From: Amycolatopsis camponoti
GTDB lineage: Bacteria > Actinomycetota > Actinomycetes > Mycobacteriales > Pseudonocardiaceae
NCBI RefSeq assembly: GCF_902497555.1
Contig: NZ_CABVGP010000003.1
Coordinates: forward strand, 310,001 to 374,000
DNA length: 64,000 bases
Reading direction: 5' to 3'
Numbering within the stretch: the stretch's first letter is position 1; every line of letters starts with the position of its first letter. A program made the position numbers and the translations under genes. Below the pieces are notes generated by a model. It did not search any database. It saw nothing but the letters and a program-made list of their open reading frames with translations, and was not told the origin of the DNA. Positions 55,859-64,000 of the stretch are shown piece after piece.

Positions 55859-57312
55859 TGGACGCCCTTCATCAGCTTGCGGATGAAGGGGATGCCGAGG
55901 AACAGCAGCACGCCGACACCGATCGCGACGCCGCCGACCGTGCTGAAGTACGGCGCTTCGTCGTCGACCGAGTAGTACTCGGCGAGCTTGCCGGACATCG
56001 CCGTGCCGAACGAGATCGACAGGAAGTTCAGCGCGACCATCTGCGTCCGGAACGCCTCCGGCGCGAGCTTCGTCGACAGCGACAGCCCGACCGGCGAAAG
56101 GCACAGCTCGGCGATCGTGAAGACGAACAGGATGCCGACCAGCGCGAGCATCGGGCTCGCGTTCTTGCCGCTGCCCACCATCGGCAGGAACAGCAGGAAG
56201 GCCGCGCCCATCAGCACCGTGCCGAGGACGAACTTCATCGGCGTCGACGGCTGGCGCTCGCCGAGCTTCGTCCACAGGGCCGCCAGCAGCGGCGCGAACA
56301 CGATGATGAACACCGGGTTGATCGAGTTGACCCAGGGCACCGGCAGCTCCCAGCCGAACAGGCTCCGGTTCAGCCGCTGGTCGGTGTAGGCCGCGACGAC
56401 CGTGAACTGCTGCTGGTACAGCGAGAAGAACACCGCGCTGGCGATGAACATCGGGATGAACGAGAAGACCCGGCTGCGCTCGTCACCGGTGATCTTGCGG
56501 CTGGTCAGGATCACAAGGAAGTAGATCACCGAGATCACGCCGACCACGATGACGACGACGTCGGCGAGGTTGTCCGGGTTGACGACGCCGGTCAGCACCA
56601 GCGTCACGATCACGGCGACCAGCACGACGGCGGCCCCGACGGCCAGCGTGCGCTGCGAAGCCGGGAGCGGGTTCGGGATCTCCTTGGCCTTCTCGCCGAG
56701 GTTCTTGCGGCCGAGCGTGTACTGGATCAGGCCGAGCGCCATGCCGACCGCGGCGAGTCCGAAGCCGAGGTGGAAGCCGACCTCCGTCTGCGCGAGCCCG
56801 GTCAGCAGCGGCCCGACGAAGCCACCGAGGTTGACGCCCATGTAGAAGATCGTGAAGCCGGCGTCGCGCCGTTCGTCGCCGTCGGCGTAGAGCGTGCCGA
56901 CGATCGCCGTCGCGTTCGACTTCAGCCCGCCACTGCCGACCGCGACGCAGACCAGGCCGACGCCGATCCCGGCCAGGCCCGGCAGGATCGCCAGGCTGAC
57001 GTGGCCGATCATGATCAGCACGGCGCTGTAGAACAGCGTCCGTTCGGAGCCGAGCAGCCGGTCGGCCACCCAGGCGCCGATGACGGCGGACAGGTACACC
57101 AGCCCGCCGTACGCGCCGACGATGCCGAGCGCGGACTCCTGCGCCAGGCCGAGACCGCCCTGTTCGACCTTGTAGTAGAGGTAGATCGGCAGGATGCCGA
57201 GCATCCCGTAGTAGGAGAAGCGTTCCCACATCTCCACGCCGAAGAGGTTCGCCAGCCCTCGTGGGTGCCCGAAGAACCTCGTGTCCTGCTGGACCTCGGT
57301 AGAGGTGCTCAC
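55855..57312 (-). CDS. Proton-dependent oligopeptide transporter, POT/PTR2 family
   Basis: 485 residues, 14 membrane segments. The ExxER-type motif EMWERFSYYGM (about residue 28) binds protons and peptide. The PTR2 signature region (FTIFYMGVNLGGFVGPLLTG) is clear. Imports di- and tripeptides. Convergent with and overlapping the VIT gene by four bases. The start is GTG with AAAGGA about 11 bases upstream. Confidence 0.93.
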   Translation of the reverse strand: MSTSTEVQQDTRFFGHPRGLANLFGVEMWERFSYYGMLGILPIYLYYKVEQGGLGLAQESALGIVGAYGGLVYLSAVIGAWVADRLLGSERTLFYSAVLIMIGHVSLAILPGLAGIGVGLVCVAVGSGGLKSNATAIVGTLYADGDERRDAGFTIFYMGVNLGGFVGPLLTGLAQTEVGFHLGFGLAAVGMALGLIQYTLGRKNLGEKAKEIPNPLPASQRTLAVGAAVVLVAVIVTLVLTGVVNPDNLADVVVIVVGVISVIYFLVILTSRKITGDERSRVFSFIPMFIASAVFFSLYQQQFTVVAAYTDQRLNRSLFGWELPVPWVNSINPVFIIVFAPLLAALWTKLGERQPSTPMKFVLGTVLMGAAFLLFLPMVGSGKNASPMLALVGILFVFTIAELCLSPVGLSLSTKLAPEAFRTQMVALNFLSISFGTAMSGKLAEYYSVDDEAPYFSTVGGVAIGVGVLLFLGIPFIRKLMKGVH

Positions 57313-57502
57313 AACTGTCGTCTTCCTTTGTCTCGGACTTCGTTGTCGCTTGGCATGCTATGAGCCGAAGTGGTGACCCACCACCGGTACCCCGTGTGGC
57401 GGCGGCCATAACGGTCCGTGACAAAGAGGTATTAAAATAACGTCAAGGTGCGCCGGGAAGTCTGGTCGGCAACAGTGATCAGCGACCCCAGGAGCCGCCC
57501 GC

Positions 57503-58681
57503 ATGTCCCGTCCGTTGAGCGAGTTCGCGCGCTACCTGCGCACCGAAACCACCGGCGGCCTCATCCTCCTCGGCGCGACCGCCGTCGCCTTGATCTGGGC
57601 CAACTCGCCGTTGCGCGACAGCTATCACGCGCTGCGCGAGTTCCGGCTCGGCCCGGAGTTCCTGCACCTCAACCTCACCATCGGCGACTGGGCGAAGGAC
57701 GGCTTGCTCGCCCTGTTCTTCTTCGTCGCCGGGCTGGAGCTCAAGCGCGAGCTGGTCATCGGCGAGCTGTCCCGCTTCAAGCAGGCCGTGCTGCCGGTCG
57801 TGGCCGCGTTCGGCGGCATGGTCGTACCCGCCCTCGTCGCGCTCGGCGTCGGCTGGGGGACACCGGGGATCGAGCGGGCGTGGGCCATCCCGGTGGCCAC
57901 GGACATCGCGTTCGCGCTCGGCGTGCTCGCGCTGACCGCGTCGAACCTGCCCTCGAGCGCGCGGGTGTTCCTGCTGTCGCTGGCCGTCGTGGACGACCTC
58001 GGCGCGATCATCGTCATCGCCGTGCTGTTCACGACCGGTTTCGACCTGGTCGCGGTGGGCGTGGCGGTCGTCGCGCTCGCGCTGTACGCCTTCCTGCAGC
58101 ACCGGCGCGTCCGGACGCCGTGGCTCTACGTCCCGCTCGCGCTGGTCACCTGGGTCGCGGTGCACTCGGCGGGCATCCACGCGACGATCGCCGGCGTCGC
58201 GCTGGGCCTGCTCACCCGCGTCCGCGCCGACGACGGCGAGGCCGAAGCGCCGGCGCTTCGGCTGGAGCACCGGCTCCAGCCGTGGTCGGCCGCCGTCGCC
58301 GTACCGCTGTTCGCGCTGTTCGCGGCCGGGATCTCGGTCGACGGCGACGCGCTCGGCGCGGTGTTCACGACGGCGTTGCCGCTCGCGGTGCTCGCCGGGC
58401 TGCTCGGCGGCAAGGTCGTCGGGATCTTCGGCGCGAGCTGGCTCGCGGTGAAGCTCAAGGCCGCCGAAATGCCCCGTGGCATGGGCTGGCGTGACATCGG
58501 CGCGTTGTCGGTGCTCGGCGGGGTCGGCTTCACCGTGAGCCTGCTGATCGCGGAACTGGCGCTCCCGGCGGAGACGAGTGAACTGGCGAAGGCGGCGGTG
58601 CTGATCGCCTCCGCGGTGGCGTCCCTGCTCGCGGCGGTTCTGCTCCTGAAGCGCAGCCGCGTGCACGCCGAAGCGGATTGA
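57503..58681 (+). CDS. nhaA: Na+/H+ antiporter NhaA
   Basis: 392 residues. Exports Na+ in exchange for H+. ATDIAFALGVLAL and the paired ion-binding aspartates in AVVDDLGAI (about residues 170-175) are visible, as are KDGLLALFFFVAGLELKREL and the C-terminal GGVGFTVSLLIAELA. About 12 membrane segments. AGGAG precedes the ATG. The 190-base gap to the POT gene contains an AT-rich block (ATTAAAATAACG) that probably includes a promoter. Confidence 0.96.
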   Translation: MSRPLSEFARYLRTETTGGLILLGATAVALIWANSPLRDSYHALREFRLGPEFLHLNLTIGDWAKDGLLALFFFVAGLELKRELVIGELSRFKQAVLPVVAAFGGMVVPALVALGVGWGTPGIERAWAIPVATDIAFALGVLALTASNLPSSARVFLLSLAVVDDLGAIIVIAVLFTTGFDLVAVGVAVVALALYAFLQHRRVRTPWLYVPLALVTWVAVHSAGIHATIAGVALGLLTRVRADDGEAEAPALRLEHRLQPWSAAVAVPLFALFAAGISVDGDALGAVFTTALPLAVLAGLLGGKVVGIFGASWLAVKLKAAEMPRGMGWRDIGALSVLGGVGFTVSLLIAELALPAETSELAKAAVLIASAVASLLAAVLLLKRSRVHAEAD

Positions 58682-58741
58682 TCTCGCGACACTCGGCTAC
58701 GCCGCCGCGCCCGGTTTCGGGACACATGGCACGATGACCCG

Positions 58742-59242
58742 GTGAGCAGCCCCAAGCACGAACGCACCGGCCCCGACGGCGTGGGGGCCGTGCCTTACCT
58801 CCCGCTGTCCTCCGACTCCGACGTCCCCGGCGACCAGTCGATCGGCCGGCTCGTCGGCGACGCGACCCAGCACATCTCGACCCTGGTCCGGGCCGAGATG
58901 GAGCTCGCGAAGTCCGAGCTGGTCGGCGAGGTGAAGAAGGGCCTCAAGGGGGCCATCTACTTCCTGATCGCACTGACGGTCCTGCTGTACAGCTCGTTCT
59001 TCTTCTTTTTCTTCCTGTCCGAAGGCCTCGCGGACTGGTTCCGGCCGCTGCACCGCTGGGGCGCGTTCGGCATCGTGTTCGCCCTGATGCTGCTGGTCGT
59101 CGGCGCGACCGCGTTCCTGGGCTACCGCAAGGTGAAGAAGTTCAAGGCACCGGAGCGGACGATCGCCAGCGTCAAGGAGACGGCCGCCGCGCTCAAGCCG
59201 CACAAGGCGCCCGACGCCGACCTGACCACCACGCGCGACTGA
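58742..59242 (+). CDS. Phage-holin-superfamily-type membrane protein
   Basis: 166 residues. A cytoplasmic N terminus with amphipathic helix (HISTLVRAEMELAKSELVGE) is followed by two membrane hairpins (AIYFLIALTVLLYSSFFFFF and AFGIVFALMLLVVGATAFLG) and a basic tail. This is the layout of the Rv3669-type proteins next to ephE in mycobacteria. The name comes from a distant resemblance to holins; it is a chromosomal envelope protein here. The start is GTG. Confidence 0.82.
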   Translation: MSSPKHERTGPDGVGAVPYLPLSSDSDVPGDQSIGRLVGDATQHISTLVRAEMELAKSELVGEVKKGLKGAIYFLIALTVLLYSSFFFFFFLSEGLADWFRPLHRWGAFGIVFALMLLVVGATAFLGYRKVKKFKAPERTIASVKETAAALKPHKAPDADLTTTRD

Positions 59243-59246
59243 GGCG

Positions 59247-60167
59247 TTGCACGCGTCCCCCGACCCGTCGAGCGTCCGGCTCGACGGCCCGTGGGCCCAC
59301 CGCGACGTCTCCGCGAACGGCATCCGCCTGCACGTCGCCGAGCTCGGCGAGGGGCCCGTCGTGGTGCTGCTGCACGGGTTCGCCGAGTTCTGGTGGACCT
59401 GGCACCACCAGTTGCGGGCGCTGGCCGACGCCGGCTTCCGCGCGGTGGCCGTCGACCTGCGCGGCTACGGCGACTCGGACAAGCCGCCGCGCGGTTACGA
59501 CGCGTGGACGCTCGCCGGGGACGTCGGCGGCCTGATCAAGTCCCTCGGCGCGCGCCGGGCACACCTCGTCGGGCACGCGTGGGGCGGCATGCTCGCCTGG
59601 ACGGTCGCGTCCCTGCACCCCCGCCTCGTGTCGTCGGTGACGGCGATCGGGGCCGCCCACCCGCTCGCGCTGCGGTCCGGGGCCGCCCGCCCGTGGCGTG
59701 GCCAGGGCCGCGCCGCCGGGCACCTCTTCCGCTTCCAGGTGCCGATGGCGCCGGAGAAGTGGCTCGTGAAGGACGACGCCCAAGCCGTCGAGGACCTCTT
59801 CGGCGCTTGGTCCGGCCGCCGCTGGCAGTCCACATCGGACTTCACCGACAGCGTCGCGGTCTTCCGGCAGGCGATGCTCGTGCCCGGCGTCGCCCACAGC
59901 GCCCTCGAGTACTACCGCTGGGCGTTCCGCGCCCAGTTCCGCGGCGAGGGCCGCCGGTTCACCGACGCCGTCGACGCCCGGATCACCGCGCCGACGCTGC
60001 AGCTGCACGGCGCCGACGACACCTGCGTCCTGCCCGAGACGGCGGCGTCGTCGGTGCGCTGGGCAGGCCCGCACGCCGAGCCGGTGCTCTGGCCGGGCGT
60101 CGGGCACTTCCCCCACCTCGAGGCGCCGGACCGGACGTCGGCGGCCCTGGTGGACTTCCTCAAGTGA
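59247..60167 (+). CDS. EphE-like alpha/beta hydrolase with alanine at the nucleophile position
   Basis: 306 residues. Epoxide-hydrolase-type fold: oxyanion motif LLHGFAEFWWTWHHQ, DLRGYGDSDKPP, and catalytic His in GVGHFPHLEAP, with the acid in HGADDTC. The nucleophile elbow, normally GH(D/S)WGG, reads GHAWGG (about residue 111), so the nucleophile is Ala. Either the family acts without it or the enzyme is dead. TTG start four bases after the holin-like stop, so translation is probably coupled. It overlaps the monooxygenase tail to tail. Confidence 0.85.
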   Translation: MHASPDPSSVRLDGPWAHRDVSANGIRLHVAELGEGPVVVLLHGFAEFWWTWHHQLRALADAGFRAVAVDLRGYGDSDKPPRGYDAWTLAGDVGGLIKSLGARRAHLVGHAWGGMLAWTVASLHPRLVSSVTAIGAAHPLALRSGAARPWRGQGRAAGHLFRFQVPMAPEKWLVKDDAQAVEDLFGAWSGRRWQSTSDFTDSVAVFRQAMLVPGVAHSALEYYRWAFRAQFRGEGRRFTDAVDARITAPTLQLHGADDTCVLPETAASSVRWAGPHAEPVLWPGVGHFPHLEAPDRTSAALVDFLK

Positions 60168-61248
60168 GAACGATGGCGTTCTTCGCCCGGTCGACCGACT
60201 CCTCCGACGGACCACCCGCCGGGTTCTCCGTGGCCAGCGCCTGGTTCAGCTCGACGAACGGCCGCATCCGGCGTTCGTAAGCCGCGAAGGCCGCTTCGTG
60301 CTCACCGCGGCCCAGCTCCTGAGCGAGGGCGTACGCACCGACGAGCGCGAGGCTCGTTCCCTGGCCGGACAGCGCCGAAGCGCAGTAGCCGGCGTCGCCG
60401 AGCAGCGCGACCCGGCCCGCCGACCAGCGGTCGAGGTGGATCTGCGCCATCGCGTCGAAGTAGAAGACGTCCGCGGCGGCCATCGCCTCCAGCAGCTTCG
60501 GCACCTCCCAGCCGATCCCGCCCAGCCGTTCGGCGACGAGCCGCTTCTGGTCCTCGACGTCCAGCCGCGGCAACGGCTCCGAGCCGAAGCCGAGCGTGAC
60601 GCGCAGCTCGGTGTTGTCCCGCACGGGGTAGATCGCCCCGCCGGTCTCTTCGTGCCGGAACCAGACCTGCCAGTCCGCCAGGCCCAGGAAGTTCGGCGCC
60701 GGGAAGATCGCCAGGTACTGCCCGAGGTGGCGGACGAACTCCTCCTCCGGCCCGAAAGCCAGCCGCCGCACCGCCGAGTGCAGGCCGTCCGCGCCGACGA
60801 CCAGGTCGAACGTCCGGAAGCCGCCGCGCTCGAACTCGACGCGCACGCCGTGCGCCTCCTCGGTCAACGCCGTGACCGAGTCGCCGAAGACGTACTCGAC
60901 GTCGGCCGCCTCGTGCAGGATCGCGACGACGTCGTCGCGCAGGACCTCGAAGTCGTCGTTGTCGAGCCGTCCGCTGCTGTAGGTGAACTCCTCGGACCGG
61001 AACAGCTCCTGCCCGGCACCGTCCACCACCGACATCCCGCGCATCCGGGTGCGCACCGCGCGCATCCGCTCGCCCAGGCCCATCCGGTCGACGACGTCGA
61101 GCGCGGCGCCGCGCACGTCGATCGCCTGGCCGCCGGTCCGCGGGCCGGGCGCGCGCTCGACCACCGTGACGGCGAAGCCCTGGCGCGCCAGGAACCAGGC
61201 CAGGGTGGCGCCGGCGACACCGGCGCCGGAGATCAGGACGTTTCGCAT
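60160..61248 (-). CDS. FAD-dependent monooxygenase (PHBH/TetX-like)
   Basis: 362 residues. Rossmann motif VLISGAGVAGATLAWFLA at the N terminus, the middle motif DLVVGADGLHSAVRR, and the late FAD motif GRVALLGDAGYCASALSGQG. It would hydroxylate an aromatic or polycyclic compound with NAD(P)H; some relatives inactivate antibiotics. GGAGG is four bases before the ATG. Divergent from a GntR-TetR regulator with a perfect palindrome between them, so it is probably induced by its substrate. Confidence 0.9.
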   Translation of the reverse strand: MRNVLISGAGVAGATLAWFLARQGFAVTVVERAPGPRTGGQAIDVRGAALDVVDRMGLGERMRAVRTRMRGMSVVDGAGQELFRSEEFTYSSGRLDNDDFEVLRDDVVAILHEAADVEYVFGDSVTALTEEAHGVRVEFERGGFRTFDLVVGADGLHSAVRRLAFGPEEEFVRHLGQYLAIFPAPNFLGLADWQVWFRHEETGGAIYPVRDNTELRVTLGFGSEPLPRLDVEDQKRLVAERLGGIGWEVPKLLEAMAAADVFYFDAMAQIHLDRWSAGRVALLGDAGYCASALSGQGTSLALVGAYALAQELGRGEHEAAFAAYERRMRPFVELNQALATENPAGGPSEESVDRAKNAIVLT

Positions 61249-61310
61249 GGTTCCTCCAGAGTCGTACGCTTGCCCGCACCACAGTGGAGTCAACGCAGTT
61301 CACCGGCCAA

Positions 61311-61328
61311 ATCTGTACTAGTACAGAT
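61311..61328. promoter_or_regulatory. Perfect palindromic operator between monooxygenase and regulator genes
   Basis: ATCTGTACTAGTACAGAT is an 18-bp perfect palindrome, 63 bases upstream of the monooxygenase ATG and 29 upstream of the regulator GTG. Probable binding site of the divergently encoded regulator. Confidence 0.75.
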
Positions 61329-61356
61329 GACCGCCTGTGCTAGGTCAGGGAGCGTC

Positions 61357-62238
61357 GTGAAATACGTGGGTATCGCCGAAGAGCTGCGCGGCCGGATCGC
61401 GCGTGGCGAGCTTCCGCCGGGCGCGCGGGTGCCCTCGACCCGGCGGCTCGCGGCCGACCACGGCGTGGCGATGGCGACCGCGGCCAAGGCGCTGGCCCTG
61501 CTGAGCCAGGAAGGACTGGTGCGCGCCGAGCCACGCTCGGGCACGGTCGTCGCGAGCCGGGAACGGCGCGGCGGCCAGCGGGGGCTGACGCGCGACCGGA
61601 TCGTGCGCACGGCGATCGACATCGCCGATGCGGAGGGCCTCGGCGCGCTGTCCATGCGCGGGGTCGCGGCCCGCCTCGGCGTCGCGGCGATGGCGCCGTA
61701 CAAGTACGTACGCGGCAAGGACGAACTGGTGCTGCTCATGGCCGACGCCGCGTTCGGCGAGCGCGGCTATCCGGCGAAGCCGTCCGGCGACTGGCGCGAA
61801 CGGCTGACGCTCGGCGGCCGCACGCTCTGGTCGCTCTTCCGGCGCCACCCGTGGCTGGCGCAGCTCGGGCCGATCACCCGCCCGCTGCCGCTGCGCAGCC
61901 TCGCCACGCACGGCGAGTGGGCCCTCTCCGCGCTGGCCGAGCTGGACGTCGACGCGGCGACGCTGTGCGACCTGCACGTCCTGTTCTTCGGCCATGTCCA
62001 GGGCATGGCGGTCCACCTGGAACGCGAGCAGAGCGCGCTGGCGTCGTCCGGGCTGACCGAAGACGACTGGATGGACCACCAGGGCCCCGCGGTGGCGGCG
62101 ATGGCGGCCGGGCACCCGACGTTCGCGAAGATGCTCGCCGAGCTGACCGAAACCGGCTACGACCTGGTGCTCGACGACATCTTCGAGTCGGGCATGCGGG
62201 CGCTGCTGGACGGCCTCGCGCTGCGGTTCGGACGTTAG
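61357..62238 (+). CDS. GntR-TetR fusion transcriptional regulator
   Basis: 293 residues with two DNA-binding domains. Residues 1-65 form a GntR winged helix (VGIAEELRGRIARGELPPGA, VPSTRRLAADHGVAM). Residues 80-125 form a TetR helix-turn-helix (RDRIVRTAIDIADAEGLGAL, RLGVAAMAPYKYV), followed by a TetR_C ligand domain. Such double-headed regulators occur in actinomycetes next to oxidoreductase or transporter genes. AGGGAG precedes the GTG; an ATG ten codons earlier would overlap the operator's end. Confidence 0.88.
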   Translation: MKYVGIAEELRGRIARGELPPGARVPSTRRLAADHGVAMATAAKALALLSQEGLVRAEPRSGTVVASRERRGGQRGLTRDRIVRTAIDIADAEGLGALSMRGVAARLGVAAMAPYKYVRGKDELVLLMADAAFGERGYPAKPSGDWRERLTLGGRTLWSLFRRHPWLAQLGPITRPLPLRSLATHGEWALSALAELDVDAATLCDLHVLFFGHVQGMAVHLEREQSALASSGLTEDDWMDHQGPAVAAMAAGHPTFAKMLAELTETGYDLVLDDIFESGMRALLDGLALRFGR

Positions 62239-63419
62239 GCGGCGCAGGAGCCGGTGGACGCGTTCGTCGACTGCGACGGCGCCGCGTCGACCTCGGCCCG
62301 CACCTGTTCGGCCGTGAGCGTGAAGCCCGTCTCCGGATCCTCGACGGCCGCGCCGAACACGACGCCGATGACCTTGCCGTCCGGGGTCACCATCGGGCCG
62401 CCGGAGTTGCCGCTGCGGATCTCCGCGCGGACGGTGAAGACGTCCCGCTGCACGGTGTTGGCGTCGTAGATGTCCGGGCCGCGCAGGTTGATCCGGCCTC
62501 GCACGCGGGCCGGCGTCGCCCGGTACGGGCCGTCGAGCGGGTACCCGAGCACGATCGCGCTGTCGCCGGCGGTGGCCGTCTCCGGCGCGAACTGCAGCGG
62601 CTCGGCGCGCAGCCGCGGCACGGCGAGCACCGCGATGTCGACCTCCGGGTCGAAGTAGACGACCCGCGCCGGGTAGTCGCCCTGCGTCGTCTCGATGCCG
62701 ACGGTGTCCGTGCCCGCCACGACGTGCGCGTTCGTCATCACCCGCTGCGGCGCGATCACGAACCCGCTGCCCTCCAGCGACCGCGAGCACGAGCTGGCGC
62801 TGCCGCGGATCTTGACGACACTGCCGTGCAGCGCCTGGACGGTCCCGCTGCTCTGCAGGGCCGGGTCCGGCGGCGAGGTGTCGGCCGTCGGGGCCTTCTG
62901 GAACGGGTCCATGACGGACGGGAAGCCGGACGCGTCGAGCAGCTTGCGCAGCTGGCTCGGAAAGCCCTGGGCGGCCTCCGGCATGGCCTCGTTGACCTTG
63001 CCGAGCACCACCGAGCCGTTGATCGCCTTGGCCAGCCCGGGCAAGCCGGAGACCGTGGTCAGCGGCGTCGCGATCAGCCAGGCGACCACGAAGACGACCG
63101 CGGCCTGCACGATGGCGCCGAGCGTCTTGTCGACCCCGGACAGCTTGTCCGGGTTGATCTTCTGACGCAGGCGTCGCCCCACGTAGACACCGATGGCCTC
63201 GCCGAAGGCGACCAGGAACACGACGGTCGCGACGGCGAAAGCGACCTTCCACACCGGGTCGTCGAAGAACGAGACGACGACCGGCGCGAGCTTGATCCCG
63301 GCGAGCGCGCCGAGCACGACGCCGACGAGCGACGGCAGCGCGACGATCACACCCTGGTACGCACCGGACACCGCCGCCAGCACGGCCAGCAGCAGCACCA
63401 GCACATCGACCCAGTTCAC
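62235..63419 (-). CDS. marP: MarP-like membrane-anchored serine protease
   Basis: 394 residues. Four N-terminal membrane helices of the CvpA/colicin V type (LVLLLAVLAAVSGAYQG to VQAAVVFVVAWLIATPL), then an extracytoplasmic trypsin-like domain with His in MTNAHVVAG, Asp in PEVDIAVLAV and Ser in RSGNSGGPM. Two cysteines (SSCSRS and the C-terminal GSCAA) may pair, as in the acid-resistance protease Rv3671c of M. tuberculosis. Start GTG, four bases after the Nudix gene stop. Confidence 0.92.
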   Translation of the reverse strand: MNWVDVLVLLLAVLAAVSGAYQGVIVALPSLVGVVLGALAGIKLAPVVVSFFDDPVWKVAFAVATVVFLVAFGEAIGVYVGRRLRQKINPDKLSGVDKTLGAIVQAAVVFVVAWLIATPLTTVSGLPGLAKAINGSVVLGKVNEAMPEAAQGFPSQLRKLLDASGFPSVMDPFQKAPTADTSPPDPALQSSGTVQALHGSVVKIRGSASSCSRSLEGSGFVIAPQRVMTNAHVVAGTDTVGIETTQGDYPARVVYFDPEVDIAVLAVPRLRAEPLQFAPETATAGDSAIVLGYPLDGPYRATPARVRGRINLRGPDIYDANTVQRDVFTVRAEIRSGNSGGPMVTPDGKVIGVVFGAAVEDPETGFTLTAEQVRAEVDAAPSQSTNASTGSCAA

Positions 63420-63423
63420 CGCG

Positions 63424-64000
63424 TCACTCCCCGCTTGTCAGGCGCGCCTGGAAGGCCGCCAGCGCCTCGTCGAGGTCCCGGACGTCGTCCGAGTCCCATT
63501 CGCGCTCCCAGCCTCCCAGGCCGAGGAGGACGGACAGCAACCCGGCGGTGAAGCCCCAGACGAACAGGCCGCCGACCTCGAAGGCCGGGCCCTTCCACGG
63601 CATGCCGGCCTTCTTGATCGTGAACCGGTTGGCCGGGTCGACCAGGTCCGCGATGGCGACGCGGGCGACGGACGCCGTCTCGCCAGGGTCGACCGCGTGC
63701 ACCGGCGACGGCTCGGCCCAGTGCGCCAGCACCGGCGTCACGGCGAAGCCGGACACCGGGACGAACAGCTCCGGCAGCACCGCGACCGGCCGGACGCCGG
63801 ACGGGACGACACCGGTCTCTTCTTCGGCCTCGCGCAGGGCGGTGCCGACCGGGCCGTCGTCGCCGTCCTCGGCGCCGCCGCCGGGGAACGCGACCTGCCC
63901 GGCGTGCGAGCCCAGCGTGTCGGCCCGGCGCTGCAGCAGGACGTCGGGTTCGCCGTCGGCTTCGCGCTCGCCGAAGAGGATGAGCACCGCGGCGGGGCGC
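63424..64000 (-). CDS. Nudix hydrolase, CoA pyrophosphatase type (5' end outside window)
   Basis: About 190 residues are visible. The UPF0035/CoAse motif LLQRRADTLGSHAGQVAFPG precedes the Nudix box GGGAEDGDDGPVGTALREAE and EETG. The rest matches Rv3672c-type proteins beside marP. Hydrolyses CoA or derivatives to phosphopantetheine and 3',5'-ADP. The reading frame is open to the window edge, so the start is not seen. Confidence 0.93.
   Translation of the reverse strand, partial: RPAAVLILFGEREADGEPDVLLQRRADTLGSHAGQVAFPGGGAEDGDDGPVGTALREAEEETGVVPSGVRPVAVLPELFVPVSGFAVTPVLAHWAEPSPVHAVDPGETASVARVAIADLVDPANRFTIKKAGMPWKGPAFEVGGLFVWGFTAGLLSVLLGLGGWEREWDSDDVRDLDEALAAFQARLTSGE

Noticed and set aside
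1..64000. CRISPR arrays, transposases or integrases
   Set aside because: No regularly spaced repeats and no DDE, serine or tyrosine recombinase frame was found on either strand.

Overview
This is high-G+C DNA with dense, often overlapping genes, frequent GTG starts and several probable leaderless starts. It comes from an actinomycete, most likely of the order Pseudonocardiales (Amycolatopsis-like). Two blocks match conserved actinobacterial gene orders as I remember them. The first is topA / hppA / DECH-box helicase / Tad secretion genes / HAD phosphatase / 6S RNA. The second is acs / holin-like / ephE-like / marP / Nudix. Most of the window is therefore core chromosome, with a few inserted or lineage-specific pieces.

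Layout. 1-4.2 kb: 5' part of glyA behind a ZTP riboswitch, a divergent ribosomal protein L11 paralogue, gamma-carbonic anhydrase, an exported M14 carboxypeptidase with a TetR gene and a palindromic operator, and a Gre-type factor. 4.2-8.8 kb: a giant membrane-anchored TPR protein. 8.97-10.9 kb: tRNA-Thr(CGU) and a sortase-type surface protein. 10.9-14.1 kb: an integrase-less insertion at the 3' end of holB, bounded by 21-bp near-identical direct repeats. It carries a HEPN Abi-like gene and a DNA methylase fused to a specificity domain, behind a structured leader. 14.1-18.2 kb: holB, an MFS/thymidylate-kinase fusion with a degenerate P-loop, and a membrane protein. 18.6-21.5 kb: three EspG-like paralogues behind promoters that carry both LexA and PafBC (RecA-independent) DNA-damage signatures. 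21.5-29.3 kb: topA, a secreted protease, a WhiA-like LAGLIDADG protein with a LexA-like box, a lipoprotein and hppA. 29.6-40.3 kb: the helicase/secretion neighbourhood, namely an MrfA-like helicase, an orphan prim-pol, a complete Tad operon with a tiny coupled extra gene, and a HAD phosphatase. About 40.4-40.7 kb: a probable 6S RNA gene.

40.9-48 kb: nagZ-namZ-amiE-like-murR-murQ, a cell-wall MurNAc recycling cluster without a PTS transporter gene. 48-51.8 kb: Ni/Co transporter, secreted Cys-rich protein, degenerate Fic-like protein, phosphoribosyltransferase and acetyltransferase. 51.9-55 kb: acs, an AT-hook protein with a LexA-like box over its promoter, and a cupin. 55-64 kb: VIT-type metal transporter behind iron-box-like sequences, POT peptide transporter, NhaA, holin-like protein, EphE-like hydrolase lacking the nucleophile, a monooxygenase divergent from a GntR-TetR fusion regulator with a perfect operator palindrome, MarP protease, and the start of a Nudix CoA pyrophosphatase.

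Two observations stand out. One is the holB-inserted HEPN/methylase islet. The other is a small candidate DNA-damage regulon: four transcription units share near-consensus LexA boxes, two of them also carry PafBC motifs, and three have GTG starts six bases after the -10. No CRISPR array, rRNA, insertion-sequence transposase or integrase was seen.
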